A stretch of DNA of 32,447 nt from Saprolegnia diclina VS20. Its lineage: Eukaryota > Oomycota > Saprolegniomycetes > Saprolegniales > Saprolegniaceae. The stretch is taken from positions 182,908-215,354 of the forward strand of contig NW_008246095.1 in the NCBI RefSeq assembly GCF_000281045.1, read 5' to 3'. Positions within the stretch are counted from its first letter, which is position 1. Every line of letters starts with the position of its first letter. Both the position numbers and the translations under genes were made by a program. Below the pieces are notes generated by a model. It searched no databases, had not been told where the DNA came from, and worked only from the letters and a program-made list of their open reading frames with translations. This document shows positions 1-10,159 of this stretch, piece after piece.

Positions 1-177
1 GGCCTCGGCCAGATTGCCTCGGAGACCGGCTTCGCCAACCTCGCCACGAAGGGCCTCGGCACGCGTATCATCATGATTGGTACGCTTACGGGTCTCCAGT
101 GGTGGATCTACGACTCGTTCAAGTCGGCGCTTGGCATGGGCACTGCTGGTGGTGTTGCGAAGAATATTGGAGAATAA
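1..177 (+). CDS. Mitochondrial phosphate carrier (SLC25A3/PiC type), 3' end only
   Basis: Frame 1 is open from the window edge to TAA at 175-177 and gives the last 58 residues of a protein. The stretch GLGTRIIMIGTLTGLQWWIYD is the characteristic last transmembrane helix of mitochondrial phosphate carriers, followed by the family's short tail (FKSALGMG). The family imports phosphate into the mitochondrial matrix for ATP synthesis and sits in the inner membrane. The start and most of the gene lie upstream of the window. It converges tail-to-tail with the carrier gene on the other strand, with 137 nt between the two stops. Family assignment rests on recognition of this conserved last helix; the rest of the protein cannot be checked here. 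Confidence 0.85.
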   Translation, partial: GLGQIASETGFANLATKGLGTRIIMIGTLTGLQWWIYDSFKSALGMGTAGGVAKNIGE

Positions 178-314
178 ATATTCATTCAATCTCGAGCTTG
201 CTAGATTGTCTCATACGCACGATATACATGTAATACGAGGAAACGAGCGGTCAGAGCACATCATTGAATGTAGTTTAATGGACCACACTATAGTCTCTCG
301 AGTTCTACGCCACA

Positions 315-1452
315 TTATCGAATCACCTCGCCGTTCAAGAAGCTTTTGGTCGCCTCGTAGACACCAAACGAGATGCCCGTGTTGGGCACGGTGCTCATCA
401 TGCGGATTATCGATCCTTTCCAGAGCAGTCGAAGGCCTTCTTCCGCGATCGACCGTTGGAGGCAGTGTACAATACCACGGTACACTTGGTTGTTGCCTAC
501 ATGCTCAGAGAGATCACGTGATTTGACAGCCGAACGCGCGCACCTTGCACCATGAGGCGCAGCGTCACGACGTCCAAGGGGTTAGTCAGCACCGCGGCGC
601 CAGCCCCAGACACGGCACCAATGGCAATCGTCTCGGCCGTGGTTGGCAACCGATCCAACTTGGTCCTACACATCACACCGTGACTCCATATGCTCGATTC
701 GATCGTGCTACGTGAATTGCTTCTTGAGTGCCTCGTAAAACACAAAGCAAAAGCCGGCAAAGGACGCTTCAATGGCCAGACAGGCCGTGTAGCCCGAGTA
801 GAGCCCGCGCACACCTACACCAACTCGGTTTCGGATACTGTGCGAGATGGCGCTGTACCTTCCGTACGCACAATGGACGAGACGGCATGGAAGGTGCCGC
901 GGTAGTTGGTCGAGTGCTTGGACATATCGCCGGTCGCAAGCTGCGGATTGGCGCCCATCTGCATCCGGGACTTGATGACTTCGCTCGGTATGTTGGTCGC
1001 CGAGCTGCAGAATTCGCTAAAGCACCCGGCAGCAAAATGCGCGACGGGCGCTTGCTCTGGCGGCACGACCGACACGAGCTAATGATATCTAAGTATTTTG
1101 ATTCATGCATAAACGGGGGACGTACACACGATTTGCCGACTTCGTACGCAGCATAATAGATGCCTGTGTTGATCGGTGCCATCATGAGCGTCGTCCCGAG
1201 GCCGCCAAAGAGCCCCCGGACGCCCTCTTCGCGCACAATGGTCTTCCACGTTGGCCAAATGACCGTGTACTTGGGTGTATCCGCGACCTGCACTTTGATG
1301 CGCAAGTTGATCGTGTCGAACGGCAGCAAAATTGAATCCGTGACGGCGCCAGCGACCGAGCCCGAGACCAAGTTGGCCAAAAATACGGTCAACGCACTGG
1401 GCACCGCGCGCGGAAGCGGCACGAGTGTATCGATGCTCTCTTGCTTCTGCAT
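315..1452 (-). CDS. Mitochondrial carrier (SLC25) family protein, paralogue A, 5 exons
   Basis: Five exons read on the minus strand: 1126-1452, 859-1078, 712-814, 544-665 and 315-496. The introns are 47, 44, 46 and 47 nt, all GT...AG ending in TAG. The joined frame is exactly 318 codons (317 aa). It shows the three carrier repeats: PFDTIN (about residues 44-49), PSEVIK (140-145) and PLDVVT in exon 4. The family moves small metabolites across the mitochondrial inner membrane; the substrate cannot be told from sequence. Repeats 1 and 3 have N and T where the family's PX[DE]XX[KR] signature normally has K or R, so only repeat 2 keeps the basic residue. The start is the first in-frame ATG, 27 residues before helix 1, as in paralogue B. 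Paralogue B at 5418-6580 has the same intron positions and phases. Confidence 0.88.
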
Positions 1453-2279
1453 TCAATAATGCCAAACCAGCGGTCAAGAATAAACCACGCAGCATCGCCG
1501 CTCGTTATTGCAGTGGCTGGATAATACCTATGTGAATGCATATACTGTTGAAAAGCATATGTGCCGGCCCACAAACCTCTGGTAAATGCGCTTTAAAACC
1601 TCGCATTATAAATCATACCTCTTGAAAATGATACACGAGAGTGAGACGGCGTGGGCCAGTTACGAGTGCGCTGAGTGGCAGTTTCGGAAGGCAAATGACA
1701 ACCATCGCTCGACCGTTCGTCGTTCAACGCCATTCAGTGCACGTGCTTGGGCTGCTCCATATTTACTGCCAGTGATCCACAAATGTATAGGAAAGGAAAA
1801 TGCATACCTTGGACACCAGCGGCCAAACCAGTGCCAGGATCAAGCACAAGCACAGCTATTTCAGCCATAGTTGAACCACGTCATTTAGCCTTATTTCATG
1901 GTGAATGCTCGATCGTGTTGGAGAAGTTGGAGATGTTGGAGATTCATGAGCAGCCTCATCCCGAAAACCAAGCCCCAAGTCCATTCACGTCGTATTCTTG
2001 CGAAATCACTAACTTTTAGAGGCTACTGAAGTATTTCGGGGTGATCGCTTGCCACAGCCAGTAGCTACACCGGCGCTTCTTCCGAGATGGGTGCTTCCAG
2101 GCTACCTTCCAAGCAAGTTGGCAGGGGCCATCGCAAGGTCATGTCCGGATCCGGGTCGTTGCCTTCTTTTTATTTTTGGCGCGTGCCACATTTACCACAT
2201 GACACGATGGACCAATCACTGGCGCGCGCTCACTACCGTGTCATTTGGTTGGTGCCCGCAAAAATCATCATCCCGCGGC
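1453..2279. other. Intergenic region between divergent carrier A and IPI1
   Basis: This stretch lies between the two divergent starts and should hold both promoters. No reading frame here shows the codon bias of the neighbouring genes or any family similarity that I recognise. An in-frame open stretch runs upstream of the IPI1 start from 2049, but its residues do not look like the family's conserved N-terminus. A weak Inr-like sequence lies around 2230-2248 (TCACTACCGTGTCATTT), about 35-50 nt before the IPI1 ATG. Confidence 0.5.
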
Positions 2280-4848
2280 ATGGCGAACCTCAAGGGCGGC
2301 AAGGCGGGGCAGAAGAAGAAGCCGGGCGACTTTAAGCGGCCCAAGCGCAAGGTCGGGCGCAAGGTCACGCCGTCCAACGTCACGAATGCGAGCATCACGT
2401 CCCGGCGCATCAACATCACGGAGCAGAGCGTGCTCCAGGACAAGACGGGCGCGGCCGTGACCCATCGCAACCAGACGCTCCAGGACATCCTCTCCAAGAT
2501 GTCGCATTACAACGCGCACGTCCGCCGCGACGCGCTCTTTGCGCTCAAGGAGCTCGTGGGCTTGCACGGCATGACGCTCGTCACCAACGTCGGCATCGTC
2601 GTCGAGCGCGTGCTGCAGGCCATGATGGACGACGAAGCCGTGGTCCGCGAGGCGTGCGTCGGCGCCTGGAAAAGCTGTCTCGGCAGCTTGACGTTGACCA
2701 AGTCCGAGTCGGTGCTCGAGCCGTTCACGTCTTTGATTGCAGTGTATTTCTGCAGTGGCCTCACGCATATCAAGGCCGGCGTCCGCGAAGACGCGCTCGA
2801 GCACATCGATGCGCTCCTTGATCTCCCAGTGTGTGCGAACCTCCTCGCGCGCTGCCTCTCGGCCGACCAGTGCGGCCAGCTGCTCGAGAACCTCAAGGAC
2901 CTCGTGTCGCCCAAGCAAACGACCGTGCAGGTCAAGAACTCGTACTCGCTCTTGGCCGAGCGCAACAAGGCTAAGCAGGCGCAGCTCCAGACACAGGTGC
3001 TCAAAGGTCGCTTCTTTGCGGTCGCGGCCGCCCACAAGTTTCTTCGTGCACTCGCGGCCCAGACGCCGTCGACCACCTTGCCGGCAGCGACAAGCGCATC
3101 GGTCCCGTCGCATGCCGCCAGTGGCACAATCCTCCTCTTTCCAGCGCCGCAGTTTGTGGGGTGGAGCCCGACGCCGGCATCGGCGGTGCAGAATGCCAAC
3201 ACGACCGCCTCGGCGGCGTCGTGGGCGAATAAGGCCGTGACGCTCCTCCGCGCCCTCCTCGCGCTTTGGATGGAAGCCCACGACGAGCGCGCCAACTTGA
3301 GCCAAGAGGCGCTCATGCACATGGTGCTGATCGCGGACTGCGCGACGATGCTCGTGCGCGAAGCCTCGGCGTACATAGACGGTCCGACGATGAAGGCATT
3401 CCAGTCGGCGTTTTTTGAAGATTTTCCCAAAGCGTCGCCGGATCCGCTCCGCATCGACATTGCAACGCTCCACCATTGGAACGCGCTCAACTTGGCGATG
3501 GCGCAATTTGGCGTCGAGTGCCTCCGCACCGGCGCGGCGCTGCCGGGCGTCAACCTCGACGAGATGATTGCGATGTTTCTGGCCGCCGAGTTGAAGGAGC
3601 TGCAAGCGGACAAGGAGTCGTCGACGATCGCGCACTCGGCCAGCTCGATGAAGACGCGGCTCGACATTCTCTTGTTGCTGCTCGAGCGCCAGCCGCACCC
3701 GTCGCTCCTCGATTCGTTTACATCACTTTACAAGGCGGCGGCGCCGCAGTCGGCCATGTTCCGCACCTGCACGGCGTTCGTGCTGCAGTACTTGACGCCG
3801 ACGCTCAACGCCGCCCCGAGCACGCCGGTACGCCTTTGATTTTCTTTGCGTCAAACCTCATGCGGAAGCCTAGCTGGAATGGGACCTGATCTTGACGTGG
3901 ATGGAGCAACTGGGCCACTTTTTGCAGCTGCCGCACGCCGAAGCGCACCACGATGCGACGCTGGCCAAGGTGTTTCGCGTCTGCATTGCAATCCTCAAGC
4001 GTCTTCCAGAGTCGTCCCATGCGTCGCCGGCCCTCGCGTCGTGGCTCTCGCGCGTCATGGCGTTCTTTACCGAGACGACCGAGACCAACTGGGTCGGTAG
4101 CATGTCGCCATTGACGCAAATCGAAGCGGCGTCGTGCCTCTACCACCTCCCGTCGTTCCCGCCCGCGTTTCTGAAGACGCTCGCGCTGTGCTGCAAGTCG
4201 CCGGGCGTCAGCATCGACGCCAAGTCGTTCCTCGTGGACATTGTTGCCAAGCACGAAGCGCGGTTTGAACGCGGTGCGCTCTTGAGTTTCTACCTCAGTA
4301 CGCTCTTTGCTCCGACGAACCAAGCCATTGCTGCCCAAGTGTGCCGCGTCCTCACGTGGATGTCGCTCGGTGCGTCGCTCTCGTCGATCCTCGCGCCAAT
4401 TCTCTCCAAGCAGTCACTCGACGACCATGCGCTGCCCCTCGTCCTCGCCTACGTGGCGTGCCTCCGCTCCAGTACGATTGTGTTCCGCAAGGCGGGCCAA
4501 GAGCTCGAGAAGCGACCTGTGCCCGACGTGCTCCGAGCCCAGGTCACGAGTGTCTTTGCGCACGTGCTGACGGCGCCGGCGCCAACGTCGCTTCTGCTTC
4601 CGCAGGTCGTCGACGGTCTCCTCTACTGCAACGGTGCCTTCGTCGACCTTGCAAGTCACTTTTTCAGCGCCCAGTCGTTGACCGACGCGCTGGGCCTGTT
4701 CCGGGAAGCGCGCTTGCGTCCGCTCGTGCTGCTGTACAAGATCGAGCTGCAAGCGTTGGTGGCGGATGTCGACGAAGCGACTGCCGACGCTAATGTCGTG
4801 CGCCAGATTCGAAACGAGCTCCAGCTCATCACCAAGGACGTTGCGTAA
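2280..4848 (+). CDS. IPI1: TEX10/Ipi1-family pre-rRNA processing protein, 2 exons
   Basis: Exons 2280-3827 and 3874-4848 with a 46-nt intron (GTACGC...CCTAG) join in phase 0 to 840 codons plus stop. The N-terminus carries the family hallmark: a basic segment (GDFKRPKRKVGRK, about residues 16-28), then RNQTLQDILSKM (63-74) and HVRRDALFALKELV, which begins the HEAT-like helical array. Members form the Rix1/PELP1-TEX10-WDR18 complex, which acts in the nucleolus on ITS2 processing and 60S maturation. The length is close to animal TEX10 and longer than yeast Ipi1. The ATG at 2280 was chosen because family similarity begins directly after it; the frame is open further upstream to 2049 without similarity. 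The gene lies between the two inverted carrier paralogues. Confidence 0.85.
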
Positions 4849-5417
4849 ACGGTACATTTGTCCAACCAACGTCACTCGACCGCACCCTGCCATTGAATAG
4901 TATCTTTATTTCTTCGCCATATTCTCTGTTGAAGTAGAAAAGACACCTTGTCTGTCGACACCAGACTCGACACCATAGTATCGCGAGTGTCGGCGCCACT
5001 AATATAAAGCTCTCTCTCTATAGTACGTAGTTCTCTATCGACGATCCCGAAGTTGTACCACAGCAACGCTCTCGCGATTCCATTCGCACTTGCTTCTTCT
5101 TTTCGATCCAGGAACGCAAAGGAGCGGCTTCGAGGACGTGTGTGGCTCTCGCTTGTGGCTCCTCGAGAAGGTCCAGCGTGTCACGCACCCATATCTTGCT
5201 TTCCCGAGGACGAAGTAAGTGGTGCCAAAGTGCAAAATCATGTTTCACGGGTATTCTTTCCTACAGGTCTTATTCGCCATATACTTGGACTAAAGAAGAA
5301 TGATAACATCCATTCCTACGGTATATCATGTATGAGAAGGTTTACGGCCTGTCTGAAATCGACCAATCGTTGGCGCGTTCGTTGCGACGATCTCTCTCGA
5401 AGCGACCAGTCTCGCTC
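4849..5417. other. Intergenic region between IPI1 and carrier B
   Basis: No gene is supported. Short open frames on both strands lack the codon bias of the flanking genes. The 3' end of IPI1 and the 5' flank of carrier B must lie here. An ATG at 5328 is in frame with carrier B, but the intervening residues have no counterpart in carrier A. Confidence 0.5.
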
Positions 5418-6580
5418 ATGCACCAACAGCACGACCCGTTGGCCGCGCCCAGCGCGACGTGGCAGCTGCCCGTTGCGTCGGCCCTTCTCAAGAACCTCGT
5501 CTCGGGCTCGGTCGCGGGCGCGGTCACGGACTCGCTGTTGCTGCCGTTTGACACGGTGAATTTGCGCTTCAAAGTCCAATGCACCTCGCCGCCCAAGTAC
5601 ACGGGTATTGCACACGCTTGGAAAACGATTTTGAAGGAAGAGGGTCTCCGTGGTTTTTTCGGTGGTCTCGCCACGACCTTGCTCATGGCGCCCATCAACA
5701 CGGGCATCTACTATGCTGCGTACGAAGTGGGCAAAGCCACGGTACGCATAAATCGACGATGCGCGTTGCTCATGGCCTCACGCGACGCACCCATAGCTCA
5801 CTTCTGTCGTGCCAGACGAGCACGAGTCGATTGCATATTTTGCTGCTGGCGCGTTCAGCGAGCTCTGCAGCTCCGTGACCAACGTGCCGACCGAGGTCAT
5901 GAAGGCAAGGATGCAGCTGGGCCAAAACCCCAAGAACGCGACGGGCGGCTGGTCCAAGCACACGTCCAACTACCGCGGCACGTTCCACGCGGTGCAGTCG
6001 ATCGTCCGGCACGAAGGTGCGAACGACGCTGGTCGCCGCGGTGCTGACTCTCTCGTAGGCGTCGCGGGTCTCTACTCGGGCTACGCGTCCTGTCTAACCG
6101 TCGACGCGTCGTACGCCGGCTTTTGCTTTGTCTTTTACGAAGGCCTAAAAAAGCACTATCGGTACTGTCTCATCCGACAATGTGGTTGTCAAGAGACGTG
6201 TTGCCTGTAGGACCAGCATGGACCGTCCGCCAGGAGCAGCCGAGACGGTGGCGATCGGCGCTGTCGCTGGCGCCGGTGCCGCGATGCTAACCAACCCGCT
6301 CGACGTCGTCACTCTGCGCCTCATGACGCAAGGTAGTGGATCGTCCCGTCACCGCGTCGATGGTCCTTAGAAATACGCTGTAGGCACGCACAAGATTTAC
6401 CGCGGTATTTTCCATTGCCTCCAGCGCTCGATCGCTGAAGAAGGTATCCGCATCCTCTGGAAAGGGTCGGCGACACGCATGATGAGCACGGTGCCGAGCA
6501 CCGGCATCTCATTCGGCGTCTACGAGTCGATGAAAGGCCTCCTCGGCGACGACGTCGACTTTTCGTTTGGCGACGATTAG
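5418..6580 (+). CDS. Mitochondrial carrier (SLC25) family protein, paralogue B, 5 exons
   Basis: Exons 5418-5741, 5797-6016, 6059-6161, 6211-6332 and 6384-6580; introns of 55, 42, 49 and 51 nt. The joined frame is 322 codons (321 aa). Exons 2, 3 and 4 (220, 103 and 122 nt) have exactly the same lengths as in paralogue A, and every intron has the same phase. The repeat signatures are PFDTVN (43-48), PTEVMK (139-144) and PLDVVT (245-250), again with a non-basic last residue in repeats 1 and 3. It differs from A mainly at the extreme N-terminus and in an acidic C-terminal tail (GDDVDFSFGDD). The ATG at 5418 gives the same distance to helix 1 as in A; the ATG at 5328 is an in-frame alternative. 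The role is transport of an unidentified metabolite across the inner mitochondrial membrane. Confidence 0.88.
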
Positions 6581-7052
6581 GCATGCAGCACAAATGTAAA
6601 TAATCAATATTAGTTCACTTTGTGTGCATCATTCTCGACGAGAGACGTGACGCCGATCGTCCAGTAATCACGCATCAGATAGTCCCGTGTCTGCGTACCG
6701 TCGAGAAGAGTGCGTGCGACCACGAGCAACCAAGCACCACCATCCTTGGCAATGGCGATGATCCTGGTCTTCGCGCGCCGTGCAAGCGATTGGTTTACGT
6801 CTGGCTCTCCGCGATGCGTCCGAGAGCAGCTGGTGCCAGCCATTGCGAGGGTCGTCGCTGCTGCCCAAGTACTCTTCTCGTTGGACTCGAGCAACGCAGT
6901 CACATGACGGTAGTTGGGACTCGTATTAAATAAGGGTACATCAGTAGTAGAATAAGATAGGGCGTCCGCCGTAGTACGGCGTCGAGGGTGGTGGGTGGTG
7001 GTGAAACACACAGCGTAGGGGGGGCCGTGCATCTTCATTTACGTCAAAGCGC
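6581..7052. other. Intergenic region with a coding-like scrap
   Basis: This stretch separates carrier B from the small gene at 7053-7337, which points towards it. It holds the coding-like minus-strand scrap at 6610-6840, listed separately. Nothing else can be supported. Confidence 0.4.
6610..6840 (-). pseudogene. Possible gene remnant or unplaced last exon
   Basis: A minus-strand frame ending in TAA at 6610-6612 reads smoothly at its end (for example KDGGAWLLVVARTLLDG and MRDYWTIGVTSLVEN), with codon choice like that of the real genes nearby. Upstream the same frame becomes unconvincing (Thr/Arg/His-rich) and I found no splice that links it to a good start. It may be the last exon of a gene whose 5' part has decayed, or a degraded duplicate. 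I do not recognise the family. Confidence 0.25.
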
Positions 7053-7337
7053 TCATAGCACGCGCTGCTGCTCGAGTGAGCTGCTTCGCTCGGTCGCAAA
7101 GCACAGCTTGCGCATCGACGTATTCGAGAGCGACGGCAGCGACGTCTGCGGGAGCGTCAAGTCGACGGCGCACTGGCGCATGAGCGTCGGGCCCATGTGC
7201 ATGGGCGGCGGCGGGCCCAGCTCAAAGTCGCAGTCGTCGTCGTCGTCGTCGAGGACTTGCTCGGCGTGGATGGCGCTCCAGACACAGGCACGCTCGGCCA
7301 GGATGGTACTGCTGAAGTAGGTGCAGACGGCGGCCAT
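7053..7337 (-). CDS. Small acidic protein of unknown function (94 aa)
   Basis: This is an uninterrupted 95-codon frame (ATG at 7337-7335, TGA at 7053-7055) with the strong G/C third-position bias of the confirmed genes. The protein opens with a short hydrophobic, Cys-containing stretch (MAAVCTYFSSTILAERACVW). A run of six Asp follows (LDDDDDDCDFEL), then a PPPP motif and a Ser/Thr-rich C-terminal half. It has no recognisable domain. An Inr+FPR-like sequence at 7356-7372 lies about 20-35 nt before the ATG, which supports it as an independent gene. Nothing in the context suggests a function. Confidence 0.55.
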   Translation of the reverse strand: MAAVCTYFSSTILAERACVWSAIHAEQVLDDDDDDCDFELGPPPPMHMGPTLMRQCAVDLTLPQTSLPSLSNTSMRKLCFATERSSSLEQQRVL

Positions 7338-7355
7338 GATGCTTGCAATTGGGCT

Positions 7356-7372
7356 GCGAAATGGGATAATGG
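7356..7372 (-). promoter_or_regulatory. Inr+FPR-like core promoter of the 94-aa gene
   Basis: Read on the minus strand the sequence is CCATTATCCCATTTCGC. The first seven bases match the oomycete initiator YCAYTYY at six positions, and CATTTCG matches the flanking FPR (MWTTTNC) at six of seven. It sits just upstream of the ATG at 7337, the usual distance in oomycetes. Confidence 0.4.
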
Positions 7373-7426
7373 TCGCAGCGTCAACAAACCACCGCTGTGA
7401 AATAGACTACCGGTACCAACACTCTC

Positions 7427-7839
7427 TCACCATAGAAACTTCAAGTGGCTCGGTGATGTTCCTCTCACATGTAATACCCCACGGCCGCGAAAATTCAAAA
7501 ACCTTTCATACTCGATGTATTCGGGCCAGTGTAATTCAGCCGACATTCCCAGCACAGTAAAGAGTGATGGTTTTAGCTTGGGTTTTCTGAGTGGATGTCC
7601 ACGAGCCCATTCGCGAAACAGAGTCTGTGGACACGGCTCTGTGCACAGATATTGGTTTCGCGCACCATGCCCTGCATACGTTTGTACTGAGCTATTTGCT
7701 GCATGTGCGACGTATCCATTTGGTCGGCCAAATAGGCGCTCGAGAATTGATCCGCCGCGACACGGACGAGCAGGTGACGCCCTTCTCGCAGAACTTGGTG
7801 GCGAAAAAAGCAAACTCGAGACACGGCCGTCAGCGGCAT
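7427..7839 (-). CDS. Tentative two-exon gene or decayed gene, function unknown
   Basis: Exons 7680-7839 and 7427-7638 with a 41-nt GTATGC...CACAG intron would join in phase 1 to 124 codons (123 aa). The exon 1 frame reads naturally (for example HLLVRVAADQFSSAYLADQM). The exon 2 frame does too (QTLFREWARGHPLRKPKL, ELHWPEYIEYERFLNF). Third-position bias is weaker than in the confirmed genes, and no known domain is visible. A TCATTCG initiator-like sequence lies about 60 nt upstream of the ATG. It could equally be a degraded copy of a longer gene; the splice is inferred only from frame and length. Confidence 0.27.
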
Positions 7840-8634
7840 CTCGTCTTCGAGAAGAGGCTCGACTTATATGATGACGGGGATACAACAACGCGTCATGATT
7901 AGCGAATGAACCCTCCACCACTGAAGACACAGGAGACCGGTCGTGCGGGTGCTCAACACCGCAAGCACATATCATGCAAACGGCCAAGCGGCACAAACAT
8001 CGAAACCCAACATAACGATACCCTAATCTTTGGGCTGTAGACTGTGCTACAAGGAGCGAGAGGGAGAGAGTGCGCAATCGCTTGCGGTTGTGTGTTATTG
8101 ACAACGTCGTTGGGACGATCGAAGATCGTGGGGCCCGGCATTCATTGGCCGACATGATGATCGGCGCTGGCACCTCTCCGCGCCTCTGCAGAACATCACT
8201 CAACGACACCCTTGCATTTCATTGGTCAAAATTGCTTGTTTATTCTTTTGTCGCGCTTTTGTACAAATCATCTTGTGAATTGTATGCCGACTCAAAAAAT
8301 GCGACGCTGCACCAAATCGCGCCTTCGTGGGACGTCACCACCCGTGAAATAGTGTATTTAATTGCTCTATTTTATAGTGTACATTTGATACCAGAGCACT
8401 CAGCATCATCACCAGGGACTCGCATGCTCGTGCTTCAACAAGAGCTACAACAAAAGAAAGTGCTAGGTTTCGTACAGGTCAGGGTCTTATTGGTGATCTC
8501 TCGTCTGACAGTCGAATAGCCGATTGCTAAGTGTACGTGGCGAACAGTATTTCCGTCGGACTGGCGCATAGACCCGACACCACAAGCTTTACTCATATCT
8601 TAGCTTGGCCATCCGCAGTTTCCGGATACGCTCC
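7840..8634. other. Intergenic region upstream of the HtrA gene
   Basis: No coding sequence with convincing codon bias is visible on either strand. The promoter of the HtrA gene should lie at the right end, where an initiator-like CTCATATCTT occurs near 8590, about 45 nt before the ATG. No repeat or RNA gene was recognised. Confidence 0.45.
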
Positions 8635-10159
8635 ATGGTGGTGACACAGCGCCTGGCCCGACGTCTCACGGCGGCGCGGGCGACGCTCCAGCGCGGCCAT
8701 AGCCATCGGGCGATGGCACTGCCAGCACTACGCTCTTATAGCGAGCATGTTCATTCAAATGCTTCCTTCGCAGTGGCAGCAGCAGCGACGTTGGCCATGG
8801 GCTCTTGGATGAGTACAGAACTCAAGGCGTGTGTTGCGCTCAGGCCATCATCGCGTAGGCTCGCGGGACGAGTGGGCGAGCATGAAAGCGGCACCGCCCT
8901 TGACACGCAACTTCATCGCAGACGCTGTCGAGAAGGCCGCTCCTGCCGTTGTCAACATCACGATTGACTATGGGCATTTGCAGGGCGGGAGCTCTGGCTC
9001 GGGCTTCATTCTCGAGCGCAGCGGCCTCATTGTCACCAACGCCCATGTCGTGGCGCATGCGGGTCCGCACGCGAGCATCAAGGTACGACAGTCCGACATG
9101 CATAGACGGCGATAGAGCCGAGGCTGCATAGGTGACGCTCGCCAACGGCGCTAGCTACTCGGCCCGTGTACATAGCATGGACGCACTCACCGACTTGGCC
9201 TTGGTGCAACTCGACAATGGTGCGTGCGCCTGATCGTGCCGTCCGAGACGATGTAATGAATGTAGGATCCTCGCTGTCGCTACCCACCATGCAGATTGGC
9301 TCGTCGGGCGCGCTGCGTGCCGGCGAGTGGGTCGTCGCCCTTGGAAGCCCGTTGACGTTGCAAAACAGCGTGAGCGCTGGTATCGTGAGCGCGGTCGCTC
9401 GCCATGGCTCCGAGATTGGGTATACCCTTGTGCCTTGCGAAATTGAAAGGCTTACCCAGCGTAGGCTCTCGAATCGGCGCAACCACACCGAGTACATTCA
9501 AACGGATGCCGCCATCAACTCGGGCAACTCGGGCGGACCGCTCGTCAACCTCGACGGCCAAGTCATTGGCATCAACGCAATGAAAGTTGCGGGCGGTACG
9601 CAACTCAGTTTGTATCGTTGAACCGCATGTGACCGTGTGGCAGGCGTCAGCAACATCTCGTTTGCGATTCCCATCGACACGGCCATGGACGTCATCGAGC
9701 AGCTGCGCAAGCGAAAGACCGTGACGCGCCCGTACGTGGGCATGCAAATGGTCCAGTTCAGCCCCGGCGTGCTCCCTGAAATCTCCAAGTCGGTGCTTGG
9801 TCGCCGTCCACAGTGTGGCTCATGCCTCGTGTAGGATCTACCCGGATCTCAAAAGCGGTGTCGTCGTCAAGTCGGTGACGCCAGGATCCCCGGCCGCGAT
9901 TGGCGGCCTCCTGCCTGGTACGTCGCCACAACCCGATGCATGACTAGATAGTACGATGCGGGTGCTAGGAGACGTCATTGTCGAATTTGCCGGCACTCGC
10001 GTCGAGACCATCAAGGATGTAACCACCGCCCTCGGCTACAACGTGGGTCAAAATATGTGCATGAAGGTTCGCCGAGATGGGAGCGCGAACCCGCGCGTCT
10101 TTTGCTTTGTGACGCAGGACGCTAGCCACCGAGGCGCGCCAACGTCGTCGCTGTGGTAG
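8635..10159 (+). CDS. HTRA2: Mitochondrial HtrA2/Omi-like serine protease, 8 exons
   Basis: Exons 8635-8812, 8859-9082, 9132-9219, 9266-9419, 9465-9595, 9644-9788, 9835-9917 and 9969-10159; introns of 45-51 nt. The joined frame is exactly 398 codons (397 aa). Residues 1-42 are Arg-rich with almost no acids, as in a matrix-targeting signal. A small hydrophobic segment (about 44-58) could be an inner-membrane anchor. The trypsin-like domain shows GSGFIL, TNAHVV (His122), [11 protein letters not shown] (Asp155) and [12 protein letters not shown] (Ser237), so the catalytic triad is complete. SFAIP and RPYVGMQM lead into one PDZ domain (about 285-390, with [14 protein letters not shown]). This order (targeting signal, anchor, protease, one PDZ) is that of HtrA2, which degrades damaged proteins in the intermembrane space. 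Intron 4 (45 nt) is a multiple of three and has no in-frame stop. Confidence 0.9.

Noticed and set aside
2049-2279. Upstream extension of IPI1 to an in-frame start at 2049
   Set aside because: The extra residues have no family similarity; the conserved N-terminus begins directly after the ATG at 2280.
2268-3698. A 476-codon open frame antisense to IPI1
   Set aside because: Same mirror effect of codon bias; the composition is Arg/Glu/His-rich and unlike real proteins here.
8831-8858. A 28-nt intron in the HtrA gene (GTGTTG...CGTAG)
   Set aside because: Too short for splicing; the 46-nt choice starting with GTACAG at 8813 uses the same acceptor and keeps the frame.
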